From NCBI GenBank assembly GCA_964613805.1, contig CAZTJF010000015.1:34869-98868 (forward strand): a DNA stretch of 64,000 nucleotides, written 5' to 3'. Below, one piece after another: positions 38,720 through 47,923 of this stretch; positions within the stretch are counted from its first letter, which is position 1, and every line of letters begins with the position of its first letter. Source of the DNA: XYD12-FULL-36-8 sp964613805. Its GTDB lineage: Bacteria; Bacteroidota; Ignavibacteria; Ignavibacteriales; Ignavibacteriaceae. The notes under the pieces were generated by a model, which was given only the letters and a program-made list of their open reading frames with translations, made no database searches and had not been told where the DNA came from. A program made the position numbers and the translations under genes.

Positions 38720-40003
38720 TTATATTTTCTTTTTAACTGATAATTTTAATCCCTGCATTTCAACGACTTCGATAGGTGAATTTATTTCGATTTTTCCTTC
38801 GATGCTTTCAGCTTTCCAGATTTCACCATGAATGCTAACCTCACCAGTTGGGTTAAGTTCTGTTAATGTAACGCCGGTTGTTTTAATTAATCCTTGTACA
38901 CCTGTTGTTGGTTTTCGTCTCTGCGCTTTAATTCCTAGAGTAATTGCAAATCCAAAAAACAGCAGAGTCAGAATTACAATCAGTGCGATTATTTCCCATG
39001 AAATTCTTAAAATTTCAAGCCCCGATTCAACATTAATTAGCATAATCGAACCGACTATCAATGAAATCACTCCTCCAATTGTGAGTAAGCCATGGCTAAT
39101 AACTTTAATTTCAAGTATGAATAAAATGATTGCAAAAACAATTAAAGCCAAGCCTGCGTAATTTATTGGTAAAGTGTGAAATGAATAAAATGCTAAGATG
39201 ATGCAAATCCCACCAATTACTCCGGGAAAAATTGCTCCGGGATTAAAAATTTCATAAAGCAGTCCGTAGACACCAAGCATGAATAATATGTAAGCAATAT
39301 TGGGGTCGCTAAGAATCATTAAAAGTTTTAGGGGAATGGACATTTCAACTTCAATAATTTCTGAATCAACCGTATTCATAGTTTTTTTGCCGATTGATGT
39401 TTCTACTTCTCTTCCATTAATTTGTTTGAGAAGATCTTCGACATTTGGAGAGATTAAATCAATCACTTTTTGTTTTAGTGCTTCGGTTTCTGTGATTGAT
39501 AAGCTTTTGCGAACAGCATCTTCTGCCCATTCGATATTACGATTTCTTTTTTCACTAATTGTTCTAATAAATGCAGCAGCATCATTTGTAGCTTTCTCAG
39601 ACATAATTGAGTCCTGTCCACCTTGCATAGAAACAGGATGAGCAGCTCCTATATTTGTTCCTGGAGACATAGCAGCTATGTGAGCAGCCATTGTAATAAA
39701 CACTCCTGCAGATGCTGCTTGTGCTCCTGAAGGTGAGACATAAACTACGACTGGAATTTTTGATTCAAGAATATCTGAAACGATTACACGCGTTGATTTT
39801 AATAAACCGCCAGGTGTGTTTAATTTTATTATCAAACACTCCGATTTATTCTTTTCTGCTGATTCAATTCCATGTTTAATAAAATCAGAACATGCTGGGG
39901 TTATTGTACCATCATATGTAATGAGTGTCACATTAGTTTTTTGATTGGCATCATCGGCGAGTAATATTCCGAGAAGTAAAAGTATTAAGGAAATTTTAAT
40001 CAT
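38720..40003 (-). CDS. nfeD: NfeD family membrane-bound serine protease (long form)
   Basis: 427 residues. The signal peptide (to about ADD) is followed by a ClpP-like protease domain (residues ~25-220) with NTPGGLLKSTR, the catalytic-serine region SPSGAQAASAGVFITMAAH and GAAHPVS. Four to five membrane helices (about 228-345) lead to a C-terminal OB-fold NfeD domain (GLIKTTGVTLTELNPTGEVSIHGEIW). GGAG precedes the ATG. First gene of the cluster nfeD-slipin-Cys-rich-lipoprotein. Probable role in membrane-protein quality control. Confidence 0.93.
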   Translation of the reverse strand: MIKISLILLLLGILLADDANQKTNVTLITYDGTITPACSDFIKHGIESAEKNKSECLIIKLNTPGGLLKSTRVIVSDILESKIPVVVYVSPSGAQAASAGVFITMAAHIAAMSPGTNIGAAHPVSMQGGQDSIMSEKATNDAAAFIRTISEKRNRNIEWAEDAVRKSLSITETEALKQKVIDLISPNVEDLLKQINGREVETSIGKKTMNTVDSEIIEVEMSIPLKLLMILSDPNIAYILFMLGVYGLLYEIFNPGAIFPGVIGGICIILAFYSFHTLPINYAGLALIVFAIILFILEIKVISHGLLTIGGVISLIVGSIMLINVESGLEILRISWEIIALIVILTLLFFGFAITLGIKAQRRKPTTGVQGLIKTTGVTLTELNPTGEVSIHGEIWKAESIEGKIEINSPIEVVEMQGLKLSVKKKI

Positions 40004-40195
40004 ATCTGAACTCCAACTTCAAACTACTGAAAAAAGAAGTAATCTTCAATCAGATTCGTACGTATATGAATGGAAAAATTAATTGGTGTCCATTTATTGC
40101 TTTTCAATTCCTGACAACTTAATTTCCACCCCAATTAGTGAACGTTTTACTTCTTAAGAAGTGTCATTATATAAAAATTAGTTAGGAGCCGAAAA

Positions 40196-42085
40196 ATGCC
40201 AGATAAACAGCTTACCGGAGAGGTTTATTATCCTAATCAGCAAATAATTGAACATGCAAATGCAAAGTGCGAAGATTTGTACAAGTTTGCCAAAAAAGAC
40301 AATCTCGGTTTTTGGGCAGCAGAAGCTGAACAGCTTGAGTGGTTCAAGAAATGGGATAAAGTTTTGGATGATACCAAGAAACCTTTCTACAAATGGTTTG
40401 TCGGTGGTAAAACCAACATTGCTTATAACTGCCTAGATGTTCACACAAAAACTTTTCGCAGAAATAAATTGGCTCTTATTTGGGAAAGTGAAAAAGGAGA
40501 GTCACATTCATATTCCTATTTTGCATTACGCCGGGAAACATGCAGGTTTTCAAATGTTCTTAAAAGTCTTGGCGTAAATAAAGGTGATAGGGTTACTCTC
40601 TATATGGGAAGAATTCCTGAACTAATGATCGGAATGCTTGCTTGTGCTAGAATAGGTGCAATTCATTCTGTTGTTTACGGCGGTTTTTCTGTTGAAGCTT
40701 TACACGAACGGCTTGAAGACAGTCAATCTAAAGTTCTAATTGTTGCCGACGGTGCATACCAGCGCGGAAAAGTAGTTCCTTTAAAACAAATTGCAGATGA
40801 AGCACTGCAGCGTGCAGCTACGGTTGAAAGCGTATTAGTTGTAAAGCGAACTGGAGAACCTGTAAATATGGAAGCAGGAAGAGATATGTGGTATCATGAA
40901 TTAATGGCATTACCAATTGCCGGAAACTCATGCACAATAGAGGAAATGGATGCTGAGGATCCATTGTTTATGCTGTATACATCAGGTACAACAGGAAAAC
41001 CCAAAGCAATTCTCCACACGCATGGCGGCTACATGGTTGGGACTTATACAACTCTCAAATATGTATTTGATATTCATGAGGATGATAGATTCTGGTGTGC
41101 TGCCGATCCGGGATGGATTACAGGACATAGTTACATTGTTTATGGTCCTTTACTTAATGGTGCAACATCATTTATGTATGAAGGAGCACCGACTCATCCT
41201 TATCCGAACCGTTGGTGGCAAATGATTGAAAAGTATGGTATAAACATTTTGTACACTGCACCTACTGCAATTCGAGGTTTGATGAGATTTGGTGATGCGT
41301 GGCCTAATCGTCACAATTTATCTTCTCTACGTCTTCTTGGAAGTGTAGGCGAACCAATAAATCCCGAAGCTTGGAGATGGTATTATAAAACAATCGGAAA
41401 GGAAAAATGCCCGATTATGGACACTTGGTGGCAAACAGAAACGGGAATGTTCATGATAACTCCAATGCCTTGTGTTCCATTAAAACCTGGGTCAGGAACG
41501 AAACCATTTCCTGGAATCGAAATGGATGTTGTAGATGAAGAAGGAAAAAGTGTAAAACCAAACGAAGAGGGTTATCTTGTAATCAAAACTCCTTGGCCTG
41601 CTATGCTTAGAAGTATTTGGAATGACCCTGATAGATATGTTAATCAGTACTGGAGTAAATATCCTGGGATGTACTTAACCGGTGATTCCGCCAGAAGAGA
41701 TGAGGATGGATATTATTGGATAATCGGCAGAGTTGATGATGTAATTAAAGTTTCGGGTTATCGTCTGGGTACTGCAGAAATCGAGAGTGCATTGGTGAGC
41801 CATTCTTCAGTTGCTGAAGCTGCTGCTATTGGTTTGCCTCATGAACTTAAAGGAAATGCAATACATTGTTTTGTTATTCTAAAATCAGGATTCTCAAAAA
41901 GCGATATGTTAGTTGAAGAACTTAGACAGCATGTGGGTCATGAAGTTGGTCCCATTGCTAAACCCGAGCATATTGAGATTGTAGATTCACTTCCCAAAAC
42001 ACGCAGTGGGAAAATTATGAGGCGCGTATTGAAAGCAAGAGCTTTGGGTTTAGATCCTGGAAATTTATCAACACTTGAAGAATAA
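40196..42085 (+). CDS. acsA: Acetyl-CoA synthetase (acetate-CoA ligase, AMP-forming)
   Basis: 629 residues, close to the usual ~650. It converts acetate, ATP and CoA to acetyl-CoA. The AMP-binding loop TSGTTGKPKAILHTHGGY, the WWQTETG motif, the TGD hinge region (LTGDSARRDEDGYYWIIGR) and the C-terminal catalytic lysine in TRSGKIMRR (Lys606), which is also the classical acetylation site, are all present. GGAG lies before the ATG. Stands alone, divergent from nfeD. Acetate activation would complement the citrate lyase in the cluster downstream, which releases acetate. Confidence 0.95.
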   Translation: MPDKQLTGEVYYPNQQIIEHANAKCEDLYKFAKKDNLGFWAAEAEQLEWFKKWDKVLDDTKKPFYKWFVGGKTNIAYNCLDVHTKTFRRNKLALIWESEKGESHSYSYFALRRETCRFSNVLKSLGVNKGDRVTLYMGRIPELMIGMLACARIGAIHSVVYGGFSVEALHERLEDSQSKVLIVADGAYQRGKVVPLKQIADEALQRAATVESVLVVKRTGEPVNMEAGRDMWYHELMALPIAGNSCTIEEMDAEDPLFMLYTSGTTGKPKAILHTHGGYMVGTYTTLKYVFDIHEDDRFWCAADPGWITGHSYIVYGPLLNGATSFMYEGAPTHPYPNRWWQMIEKYGINILYTAPTAIRGLMRFGDAWPNRHNLSSLRLLGSVGEPINPEAWRWYYKTIGKEKCPIMDTWWQTETGMFMITPMPCVPLKPGSGTKPFPGIEMDVVDEEGKSVKPNEEGYLVIKTPWPAMLRSIWNDPDRYVNQYWSKYPGMYLTGDSARRDEDGYYWIIGRVDDVIKVSGYRLGTAEIESALVSHSSVAEAAAIGLPHELKGNAIHCFVILKSGFSKSDMLVEELRQHVGHEVGPIAKPEHIEIVDSLPKTRSGKIMRRVLKARALGLDPGNLSTLEE

Positions 42086-42254
42086 CAATTTTAATCAATT
42101 TATTTCAATTTGTAATGAAACTTATAACTGCGTTATTTTTGTTATCACTTTTAATGAGCGTTCATCATTGAAAATTTACTCTTTATCCGAGTTTCTTTTA
42201 TATTTTAATTGCTGATTGTCAATTTTACTTTTGATTTTGAAAAATGGATTTAAC

Positions 42255-43445
42255 GTGGAAACAAAAAAGGCAGATTTAACATCTCTTAAAATAGATAGAA
42301 CTGAAATAAAGCAACCCCCCGATAGAAATAAGAAAATCATAACCCGAGTGGTAATTACCTTACTCCTGGTTGTGATTGCATTCTTTGCTTATACTTACAT
42401 CAATTCTTTTCTTGATAAAAAGGAAGAAGTCAAATTAACTACTGTGATGCTGCAGACAGGTTCATATTCCAGCGCTGTTCTTAATGCCAGCGGTTATGTG
42501 GTAGCACAACGTAAAGCTGCTGTTGCATCCAAAGGTACTGGGCGTTTAGTTTTCCTTGGTGTAGTTGAGGGCGATAAGGTTAAGAAGGATCAAATTATTG
42601 CACGGCTGGAGGATAATGATATTAGAGCACAGCTTGAGCAAGCAAAAGCAAATTTGAAGCTTGCAGAAGCTGATCAAAAGGATGCAGAAAATTTTTACAA
42701 GCGGCAGAAGGAATTATTCGAAAAGAATTTGATTTCACAGCAAGAATTTGAAACTGCTGAAGCAAGGTACAATCGCACACTCGCATCAATTGATTTGGCA
42801 AAAGCTCAAGTTACAGCTGCAGAAGTTGCTTTAGAAAATACTTTGATAAGATCACCTTTTGATGGAACTGTGCTGACTAAAAATGCTGATGTTGGTGAAA
42901 TTGTTTCGCCATTTGGTGCAAGCATAAATTCGAGAGCTGCTGTTGTTACAATGGCTGATATGAAATCTCTGCAAGTTGAAGCCGATGTTTCCGAGTCTAA
43001 TATCGAAAAAATTATTATGAATCAGGAGTGTGAAATTGTGCTTGATGCATATCCAGAGAAAAGTTATCCGGGTTATGTTGCAAAAATTGTCCCGACAGCC
43101 GATAGATCTAAAGCAACAGTTTTGGTTAAGGTTGGATTTAAAGAATATGACAGCCGCGTTCTTCCTGAAATGAGTGCGAAGGTCGCATTCTTAACTCAAG
43201 ATAAAGATGAAGATAAAGATAAAGAGAAACCAATTTTATTAATACCTTCATCATCAGTTGGAAAAAGAAGCGGAAGAGATGTCGTGTTTGCCGTTAAAGA
43301 TGATAAAGCAGTTGAAATTCAGGTACAGTTAGGCAGAAAATTCGGAGATGATTTCGAGATCATTTCAGGAATTGATGCCGGTGAAAGTATTATTGAGAAA
43401 CTAAATGAAAAAATTAAAGATGGTATTGAAGTAAAAATTTTATAG
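42255..43445 (+). CDS. MacA/HlyD-type periplasmic adaptor of an ABC exporter
   Basis: 396 residues from the GTG at 42255 (TGGA six bases upstream); a TTG at 42216 is the longer alternative. One membrane anchor (about residues 32-52) is followed by a lipoyl half (GTGRLVFLGVVEGDKVKKDQ), a coiled-coil hairpin (about 115-190), the second lipoyl half (RSPFDGTVLTKNADVGEIV) and a beta-barrel. First gene of a four-gene operon with an ATPase and two FtsX-type permeases, the MacAB-like arrangement. The exported substrate is unknown. Confidence 0.88.
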   Translation: METKKADLTSLKIDRTEIKQPPDRNKKIITRVVITLLLVVIAFFAYTYINSFLDKKEEVKLTTVMLQTGSYSSAVLNASGYVVAQRKAAVASKGTGRLVFLGVVEGDKVKKDQIIARLEDNDIRAQLEQAKANLKLAEADQKDAENFYKRQKELFEKNLISQQEFETAEARYNRTLASIDLAKAQVTAAEVALENTLIRSPFDGTVLTKNADVGEIVSPFGASINSRAAVVTMADMKSLQVEADVSESNIEKIIMNQECEIVLDAYPEKSYPGYVAKIVPTADRSKATVLVKVGFKEYDSRVLPEMSAKVAFLTQDKDEDKDKEKPILLIPSSSVGKRSGRDVVFAVKDDKAVEIQVQLGRKFGDDFEIISGIDAGESIIEKLNEKIKDGIEVKIL

Positions 43446-43472
43446 TTATTAATAAATTGATCAGGAGTCTAA

Positions 43473-44150
43473 ATGTCGGAACTTATTCAAGTACAAAACG
43501 TTTCTAAATCTTATTGGCGTGACAGCTTTGAGATTCCCGTGCTTAACAACTTATCTCTGAGTGTGAAACAAGGTGAATTCATGGCATTAATGGGGCCTTC
43601 GGGTTCCGGTAAAACCACACTGTTAAACTTAATTGCAGGAATTGATAAACCAAGTTCAGGAAAAGTTATAGTATCAGATACAGAAATTTCAAATCTTGGT
43701 GAATCTGCTCTCGCAAAATGGCGAGCGAACAATGTTGGATTTATTTTTCAGTTTTATAATCTAATCCCGGTTCTCACAGCCTTCGAAAATGTTGAGCTTC
43801 CGCTTCTTCTCACAAAGCTTTCAAAAGCCGAAAGGAAGAAGCATGTGGAAACCGTACTCGGTATTGTTGGATTAGGAAATCACGTTCAACATTATCCGAA
43901 ACAATTATCTGGTGGACAAGAGCAGAGAGTTGCAATCGCCAGAGCAGTAGTTACGGATCCTGTATTACTTGTTGCTGATGAACCAACAGGAGATCTCGAT
44001 CGAAATTCCGCTACTGAAATTTTAACTTTGTTAGAGAGACTCAATAAGGAATTCAACAAAACAATTTTAATGGTCACACATGATCCACATGCCGCAGAAA
44101 GAGCCAGCATTGTTCGTCATCTTGAGAAAGGTGATTTAGTAGGAATTTAA
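43473..44150 (+). CDS. ABC transporter ATPase, MacB/LolD type
   Basis: 225 residues. Walker A GPSGSGKTT (residues 41-49), Q-loop in FIFQFYNLIPVL, signature LSGGQEQRVAIARA, Walker B LLVADEPTGDLD and the H-loop TMVTHD-like LMVTHDPHAAE are all intact. GGAG precedes the ATG. It powers the two FtsX-like permeases encoded directly downstream, in a mechanotransmission-type ABC system. Confidence 0.94.
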   Translation: MSELIQVQNVSKSYWRDSFEIPVLNNLSLSVKQGEFMALMGPSGSGKTTLLNLIAGIDKPSSGKVIVSDTEISNLGESALAKWRANNVGFIFQFYNLIPVLTAFENVELPLLLTKLSKAERKKHVETVLGIVGLGNHVQHYPKQLSGGQEQRVAIARAVVTDPVLLVADEPTGDLDRNSATEILTLLERLNKEFNKTILMVTHDPHAAERASIVRHLEKGDLVGI

Positions 44151-44151
44151 A

Positions 44152-45312
44152 ATGAGAATATTAAAATTAATTTTTAAGAATGCACTTCGGCATAAGCTCC
44201 GAACAGTTTTAACTATACTGGGAATTACAATTGCGGTAATTGCATTCGGACTTCTTAGGACAGTAGTCACGGTTTGGGATTCCAGTGTTGACGCTGCCTC
44301 GGCAAATCGATTGATTGCTAGGCAAGCGGTATCGTTTATTTTCCCATTGCCTTATTCATACAAGGAAAAAATTAAAAGTGTTTCCGGCGTCCAAACCGTG
44401 AGTTTTGCCAACTGGTTTGGCGGTGTTTACAAGGATAAAAATAATTTCTTTGCAAGGATGGCTGTTGATGCCGAGACGATTTTTGATGTGATGCCGGAAT
44501 TTCTGATTTCACCTGAAGAACTTGCTGCTTTCAAAAAAGAAAGAAATGCGTGTGTTATCGGTGCAGAAATCGCAAAGCAATACAACATTAAGGTTGGGGA
44601 TGTAATGACACTGGATGGTGATATCTACCCTGGGAAATGGGATTTTGTTGTTAGAGGAATTTATCGTCCTCAAAATAAAAATACTGACGCAACTCAGATG
44701 TTGTTCCATTGGCAGTATGTTGATGAAAGAATGAAAGTTGAATCACCAGTAAGAGCAGGAGATGTTGGCTGGTATATTGTCCAAATTTCGGATCCTAACA
44801 AATCAGCAGCTATTTCAAACCAAATAGATGCATTGTTTAAAAATTCTTCTGCGGAAACTAAAACCGAAACAGAGAAAGCATTTACTCAAGGGTTTGTTGC
44901 AGCTTCAAGTGCAATAATAACAGCAATGAATGTGATGTCATTTTTTATAATTGGAATAATAATGCTGGTTCTCGCCAACACCATGATAATGGCAGCAAGA
45001 GAGCGAACGAGAGAGTATGCAGTCTTCAAAACGTTGGGATTCTCTACATTTCATTTAACAGGACTAATTCTCGGTGAGTCCCTGTTAATTTCAATTTTAG
45101 GAGGAGGAATAGGAATCGCTTTAACCTATCCCATTGTTGCAGTATTCGAGCAGGCAATTCCAAAAGGATTTTTCCCGTTTTTCTTTATTGAACCAATAAC
45201 AACAATAATGGCAATGAGTGCGGCACTTCTTATTGGAATTATAGCTGCTGTCTTTCCAATTCAGCGTACACTAAAAACAAAAATAGTGGAAGGATTTAGG
45301 TTTGTAGGATGA
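44152..45312 (+). CDS. FtsX/MacB-type ABC permease, first subunit
   Basis: 386 residues. N-terminal helix (LRTVLTILGITIAVIAFGLL), a large periplasmic MacB_PCD-like domain (about 45-255), then three C-terminal helices (MSFFIIGIIMLVLANTMIM..., with the family's REYAVFKTLGFS). It starts one base after the ATPase stop and overlaps the next permease by four bases (ATGA), so three genes are translated together. Confidence 0.9.
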   Translation: MRILKLIFKNALRHKLRTVLTILGITIAVIAFGLLRTVVTVWDSSVDAASANRLIARQAVSFIFPLPYSYKEKIKSVSGVQTVSFANWFGGVYKDKNNFFARMAVDAETIFDVMPEFLISPEELAAFKKERNACVIGAEIAKQYNIKVGDVMTLDGDIYPGKWDFVVRGIYRPQNKNTDATQMLFHWQYVDERMKVESPVRAGDVGWYIVQISDPNKSAAISNQIDALFKNSSAETKTETEKAFTQGFVAASSAIITAMNVMSFFIIGIIMLVLANTMIMAARERTREYAVFKTLGFSTFHLTGLILGESLLISILGGGIGIALTYPIVAVFEQAIPKGFFPFFFIEPITTIMAMSAALLIGIIAAVFPIQRTLKTKIVEGFRFVG

Positions 45313-46478
45313 AAATACCTTTCAAGTACACATTTAGAAATTTCAAAACTCGAAAACTTACTGCAATAATTACTGTATCAGGTATTGCATTAGTTGTATT
45401 CGTCTTTACAGCTGCATTAATGATGGCTTATGGAGTTGAAAAAACGTTGGTTGCAACTGGATCGCCTGATAATGTTATGGTTCTTAGAAAATCATCGCAG
45501 GGTGAAATTACTAGTATAATTGATGGAGATATCCAAAACTTAATCCGTACACTTCCGCATGTAGCTAAAGATCCTAATGGAAATTTATTAGTATCTCCGG
45601 AACCTGTAGTAATTATTAATTTAGAAATTAAGAAAGGCGGGATGAGCAACATTACGGTCCGCGGGGTTTCTCAGATGGCTTATCAATTAAGACCTCAAGT
45701 AAAAATAGTTGAAGGCAGATTATTCAATCCATCTCTGCGGGAATTAATTGTGGGGAATTCTATTAACAAAAAATTTGAAGGTACTAGGATTGGCGACAAA
45801 ATAAAATTTGCTGGTGATCAATGGACAATAGTGGGAATTTTTGAAGCCAACGGAAGTGGTTTTGAGTCCGAACTCTGGGCTGATTCACAGCAGCTGCTTG
45901 CCGCATTTAACCGAGGAACTGCTGTGTCAACCTTGACTTTGAAATTGGATGACATAAACAATTTAGATAAATTCAAAAAAGCATTTGATTCCGATAAAAG
46001 ACTCCTCCCATTTGAACCAAAAATAGAGCAAAAATATTTTGCAGAACAATCAGAGTTTCTTGCCGGTTTTATTAGAGTGCTTGGAATATTTATTACTATT
46101 ATTTTTAGTTTCGGAGCAACGATTGGAGCAATGATAACAATGTATGCCGCTGTTGCAAATAGAACGGTTGAAATTGGAACACTCCGTTCACTTGGTTTTA
46201 AACGAAGAAGTATTCTCACTGCATTTTTATTTGAATCTTTGTTGATAGCTTCGATAGGCGGAGCTATTGGAATTTTTCTTGCATCGTTCCTGCAGTTTTT
46301 TTCAATTTCAACTTTAAATTGGAACTCATTTGCTGAATTAGCTTTCTCGTTCTCGCTGAATCCAACAATAATAATTTCCTCAATTATCTTTGCTTTGTTT
46401 ATGGGATTTTTAGGAGGATTTTTACCTTCGGTTCGTGCTTCCAGATTGAATATTGTGAGTGCGTTGCGAGGCGGGTGA
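45309..46478 (+). CDS. FtsX/MacB-type ABC permease, second subunit
   Basis: 389 residues. Same plan as its neighbour: one N-terminal helix, periplasmic domain (about 45-255), three C-terminal helices with VEIGTLRSLGFKRRSILTAF. The two permeases are diverged and likely form a heterodimer with one shared ATPase. It converges on the patatin gene with only two bases between the stops, so the transcripts overlap. Confidence 0.9.
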   Translation: MKIPFKYTFRNFKTRKLTAIITVSGIALVVFVFTAALMMAYGVEKTLVATGSPDNVMVLRKSSQGEITSIIDGDIQNLIRTLPHVAKDPNGNLLVSPEPVVIINLEIKKGGMSNITVRGVSQMAYQLRPQVKIVEGRLFNPSLRELIVGNSINKKFEGTRIGDKIKFAGDQWTIVGIFEANGSGFESELWADSQQLLAAFNRGTAVSTLTLKLDDINNLDKFKKAFDSDKRLLPFEPKIEQKYFAEQSEFLAGFIRVLGIFITIIFSFGATIGAMITMYAAVANRTVEIGTLRSLGFKRRSILTAFLFESLLIASIGGAIGIFLASFLQFFSISTLNWNSFAELAFSFSLNPTIIISSIIFALFMGFLGGFLPSVRASRLNIVSALRGG

Positions 46479-46480
46479 GC

Positions 46481-47311
46481 TTATTTAGAAATCAGTAATT
46501 TTTCTAATTGCTTTTTCAATTCTTTTTTGGCAGGCTTTGCTTGTTCAAAAATTGAATCAGCTTTTGCAAAATCAAAAACTCTCACGTCTGAAATCTTAGG
46601 TTTTATATAGATATCCGGTTTCACGAATTTCAGCTTTTCCTGAATTATAGAATTCTGCATTATCTGATAAGTGGTAAATACAGAATCGAAAGTTGAAGGC
46701 ATTTCCTCAGTATTCATGGTATGAAAAGAAGTAATGTCAATTGCAATCGTTATATCGCATTGTTTCTTGATCAAGTCAAAGGGGAGAGGATTAACAGCTC
46801 CGCCGTCAATTAGAATCCTATTTTTCATTTTGATTGGTGTGAACAAACCAGGAATTGAATAACTCGCCCGTATTGCTTGAAGCAAGTCGCCTTTATCAAA
46901 AACAACTTCTTCTTTTTTCCAATAATCAGTAGCGGAGATTCTTAGCGGAACTTCCAACTCCTCAAACAAAGTTTTTCCTAAATGTGACTTTAAAAAACTT
47001 TGGAATTTTTCTCCTTTTATGAATCCAGATTTTATGAATTGTGGATCAAACATCGAAAAGAGTTTTATAAAATCTGACTTTAAAAGGAAATCGAATACGC
47101 TGTCGCTTTTTGGATTGAGAAGCTGGTTAAGAATTTTTCTCATTGCTTGGGAGGTGAATCCGGCGGCATAAAAAGCCCCTACTACTGCGCCAATACTGGA
47201 ACCTGAAATTGCTGATGGTTTTAATCCCAATTCTTCCAATGCTTCAATCATTAAAAGATGAGCAATACCACGTGCACCTCCGCTGCCAAATGCAATTCCG
47301 ATTTTTTTCAT
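46481..47311 (-). CDS. Patatin-like phospholipase (RssA type)
   Basis: 276 residues. Oxyanion glycine motif FGSGGARGIAH (residues 8-18), nucleophile elbow GSSIG (Ser39) and the dyad aspartate in IDGGAVNPLP. No signal peptide, so it is cytoplasmic or membrane-peripheral. Expected to be a lipid acyl hydrolase; the substrate is unknown. Its position next to the citrate-lyase genes shows no obvious functional link. Confidence 0.9.
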   Translation of the reverse strand: MKKIGIAFGSGGARGIAHLLMIEALEELGLKPSAISGSSIGAVVGAFYAAGFTSQAMRKILNQLLNPKSDSVFDFLLKSDFIKLFSMFDPQFIKSGFIKGEKFQSFLKSHLGKTLFEELEVPLRISATDYWKKEEVVFDKGDLLQAIRASYSIPGLFTPIKMKNRILIDGGAVNPLPFDLIKKQCDITIAIDITSFHTMNTEEMPSTFDSVFTTYQIMQNSIIQEKLKFVKPDIYIKPKISDVRVFDFAKADSIFEQAKPAKKELKKQLEKLLISK

Positions 47312-47369
47312 TTGTTCTTTTTATATGTTTTTGGGAGATTTTTTATGGAGTGGATTATTCGAAGACTAC

Positions 47370-47918
47370 TTAATAAAATCCCCATCTTCGATTACCCCAT
47401 TTCTTTCTTTCATCTTCTGTTAGGCCAGTTAAACAGCCACCAGCATATGTCGAGCATTTTCCAGCCGAGGTTTCAACATATATCTTTATGCGACCACGCA
47501 TATCATTAACTTCGGTATTTACAACTATTTCATCAACTTCTTTTATTATAACTCTTTTATTTAAAAGAGTTATTCCAGAAGGATCATTATAATTAATTTT
47601 AAAAAATTCCGAATAGGGATTTTTCCTAATTATTGGAATGAGCCAGTAGGATCTTCCAAAGTTGTAAGGATTGTATTTTCGATAAAATTTTCTTAAACGG
47701 AAAATTCTTTTATAATAAACATCCTTTACAACGATGTTATGAGGTGCGTTATTAACTATTCGAACATGGACTGATTTTCCATCCGCTCTCATCCCAGAAT
47801 TTTCTAAGTGTGGTTTTGTAGCCTCATATATACGATACGTTGCGTATGTATAAATCCCAGTAAAAACTGCAATTAGAAAAGTTAATATTATTGTGAAAAT
47901 GACCTGTAACTCTTGCAC
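47370..47918 (-). CDS. Hypothetical membrane-anchored protein
   Basis: 182 residues. The start is GTG with GGAGAG eight bases upstream, inside the last codons of citF; five bases separate the two genes, so it is coupled to citF. One N-terminal helix (residues 5-29) and a soluble beta-rich domain with two cysteines near the C terminus (SAGKCSTYAGGCL). Family not recognised. Why it follows a citrate lyase subunit is unclear. Confidence 0.65.
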   Translation of the reverse strand: MQELQVIFTIILTFLIAVFTGIYTYATYRIYEATKPHLENSGMRADGKSVHVRIVNNAPHNIVVKDVYYKRIFRLRKFYRKYNPYNFGRSYWLIPIIRKNPYSEFFKINYNDPSGITLLNKRVIIKEVDEIVVNTEVNDMRGRIKIYVETSAGKCSTYAGGCLTGLTEDERKKWGNRRWGFY

Positions 47919-47923
47919 TAATT

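Noticed and set aside
45818..46219. 133-residue minus-strand ORF within the second FtsX permease
   Set aside because: A shadow frame of a strongly supported gene, with no start signal.
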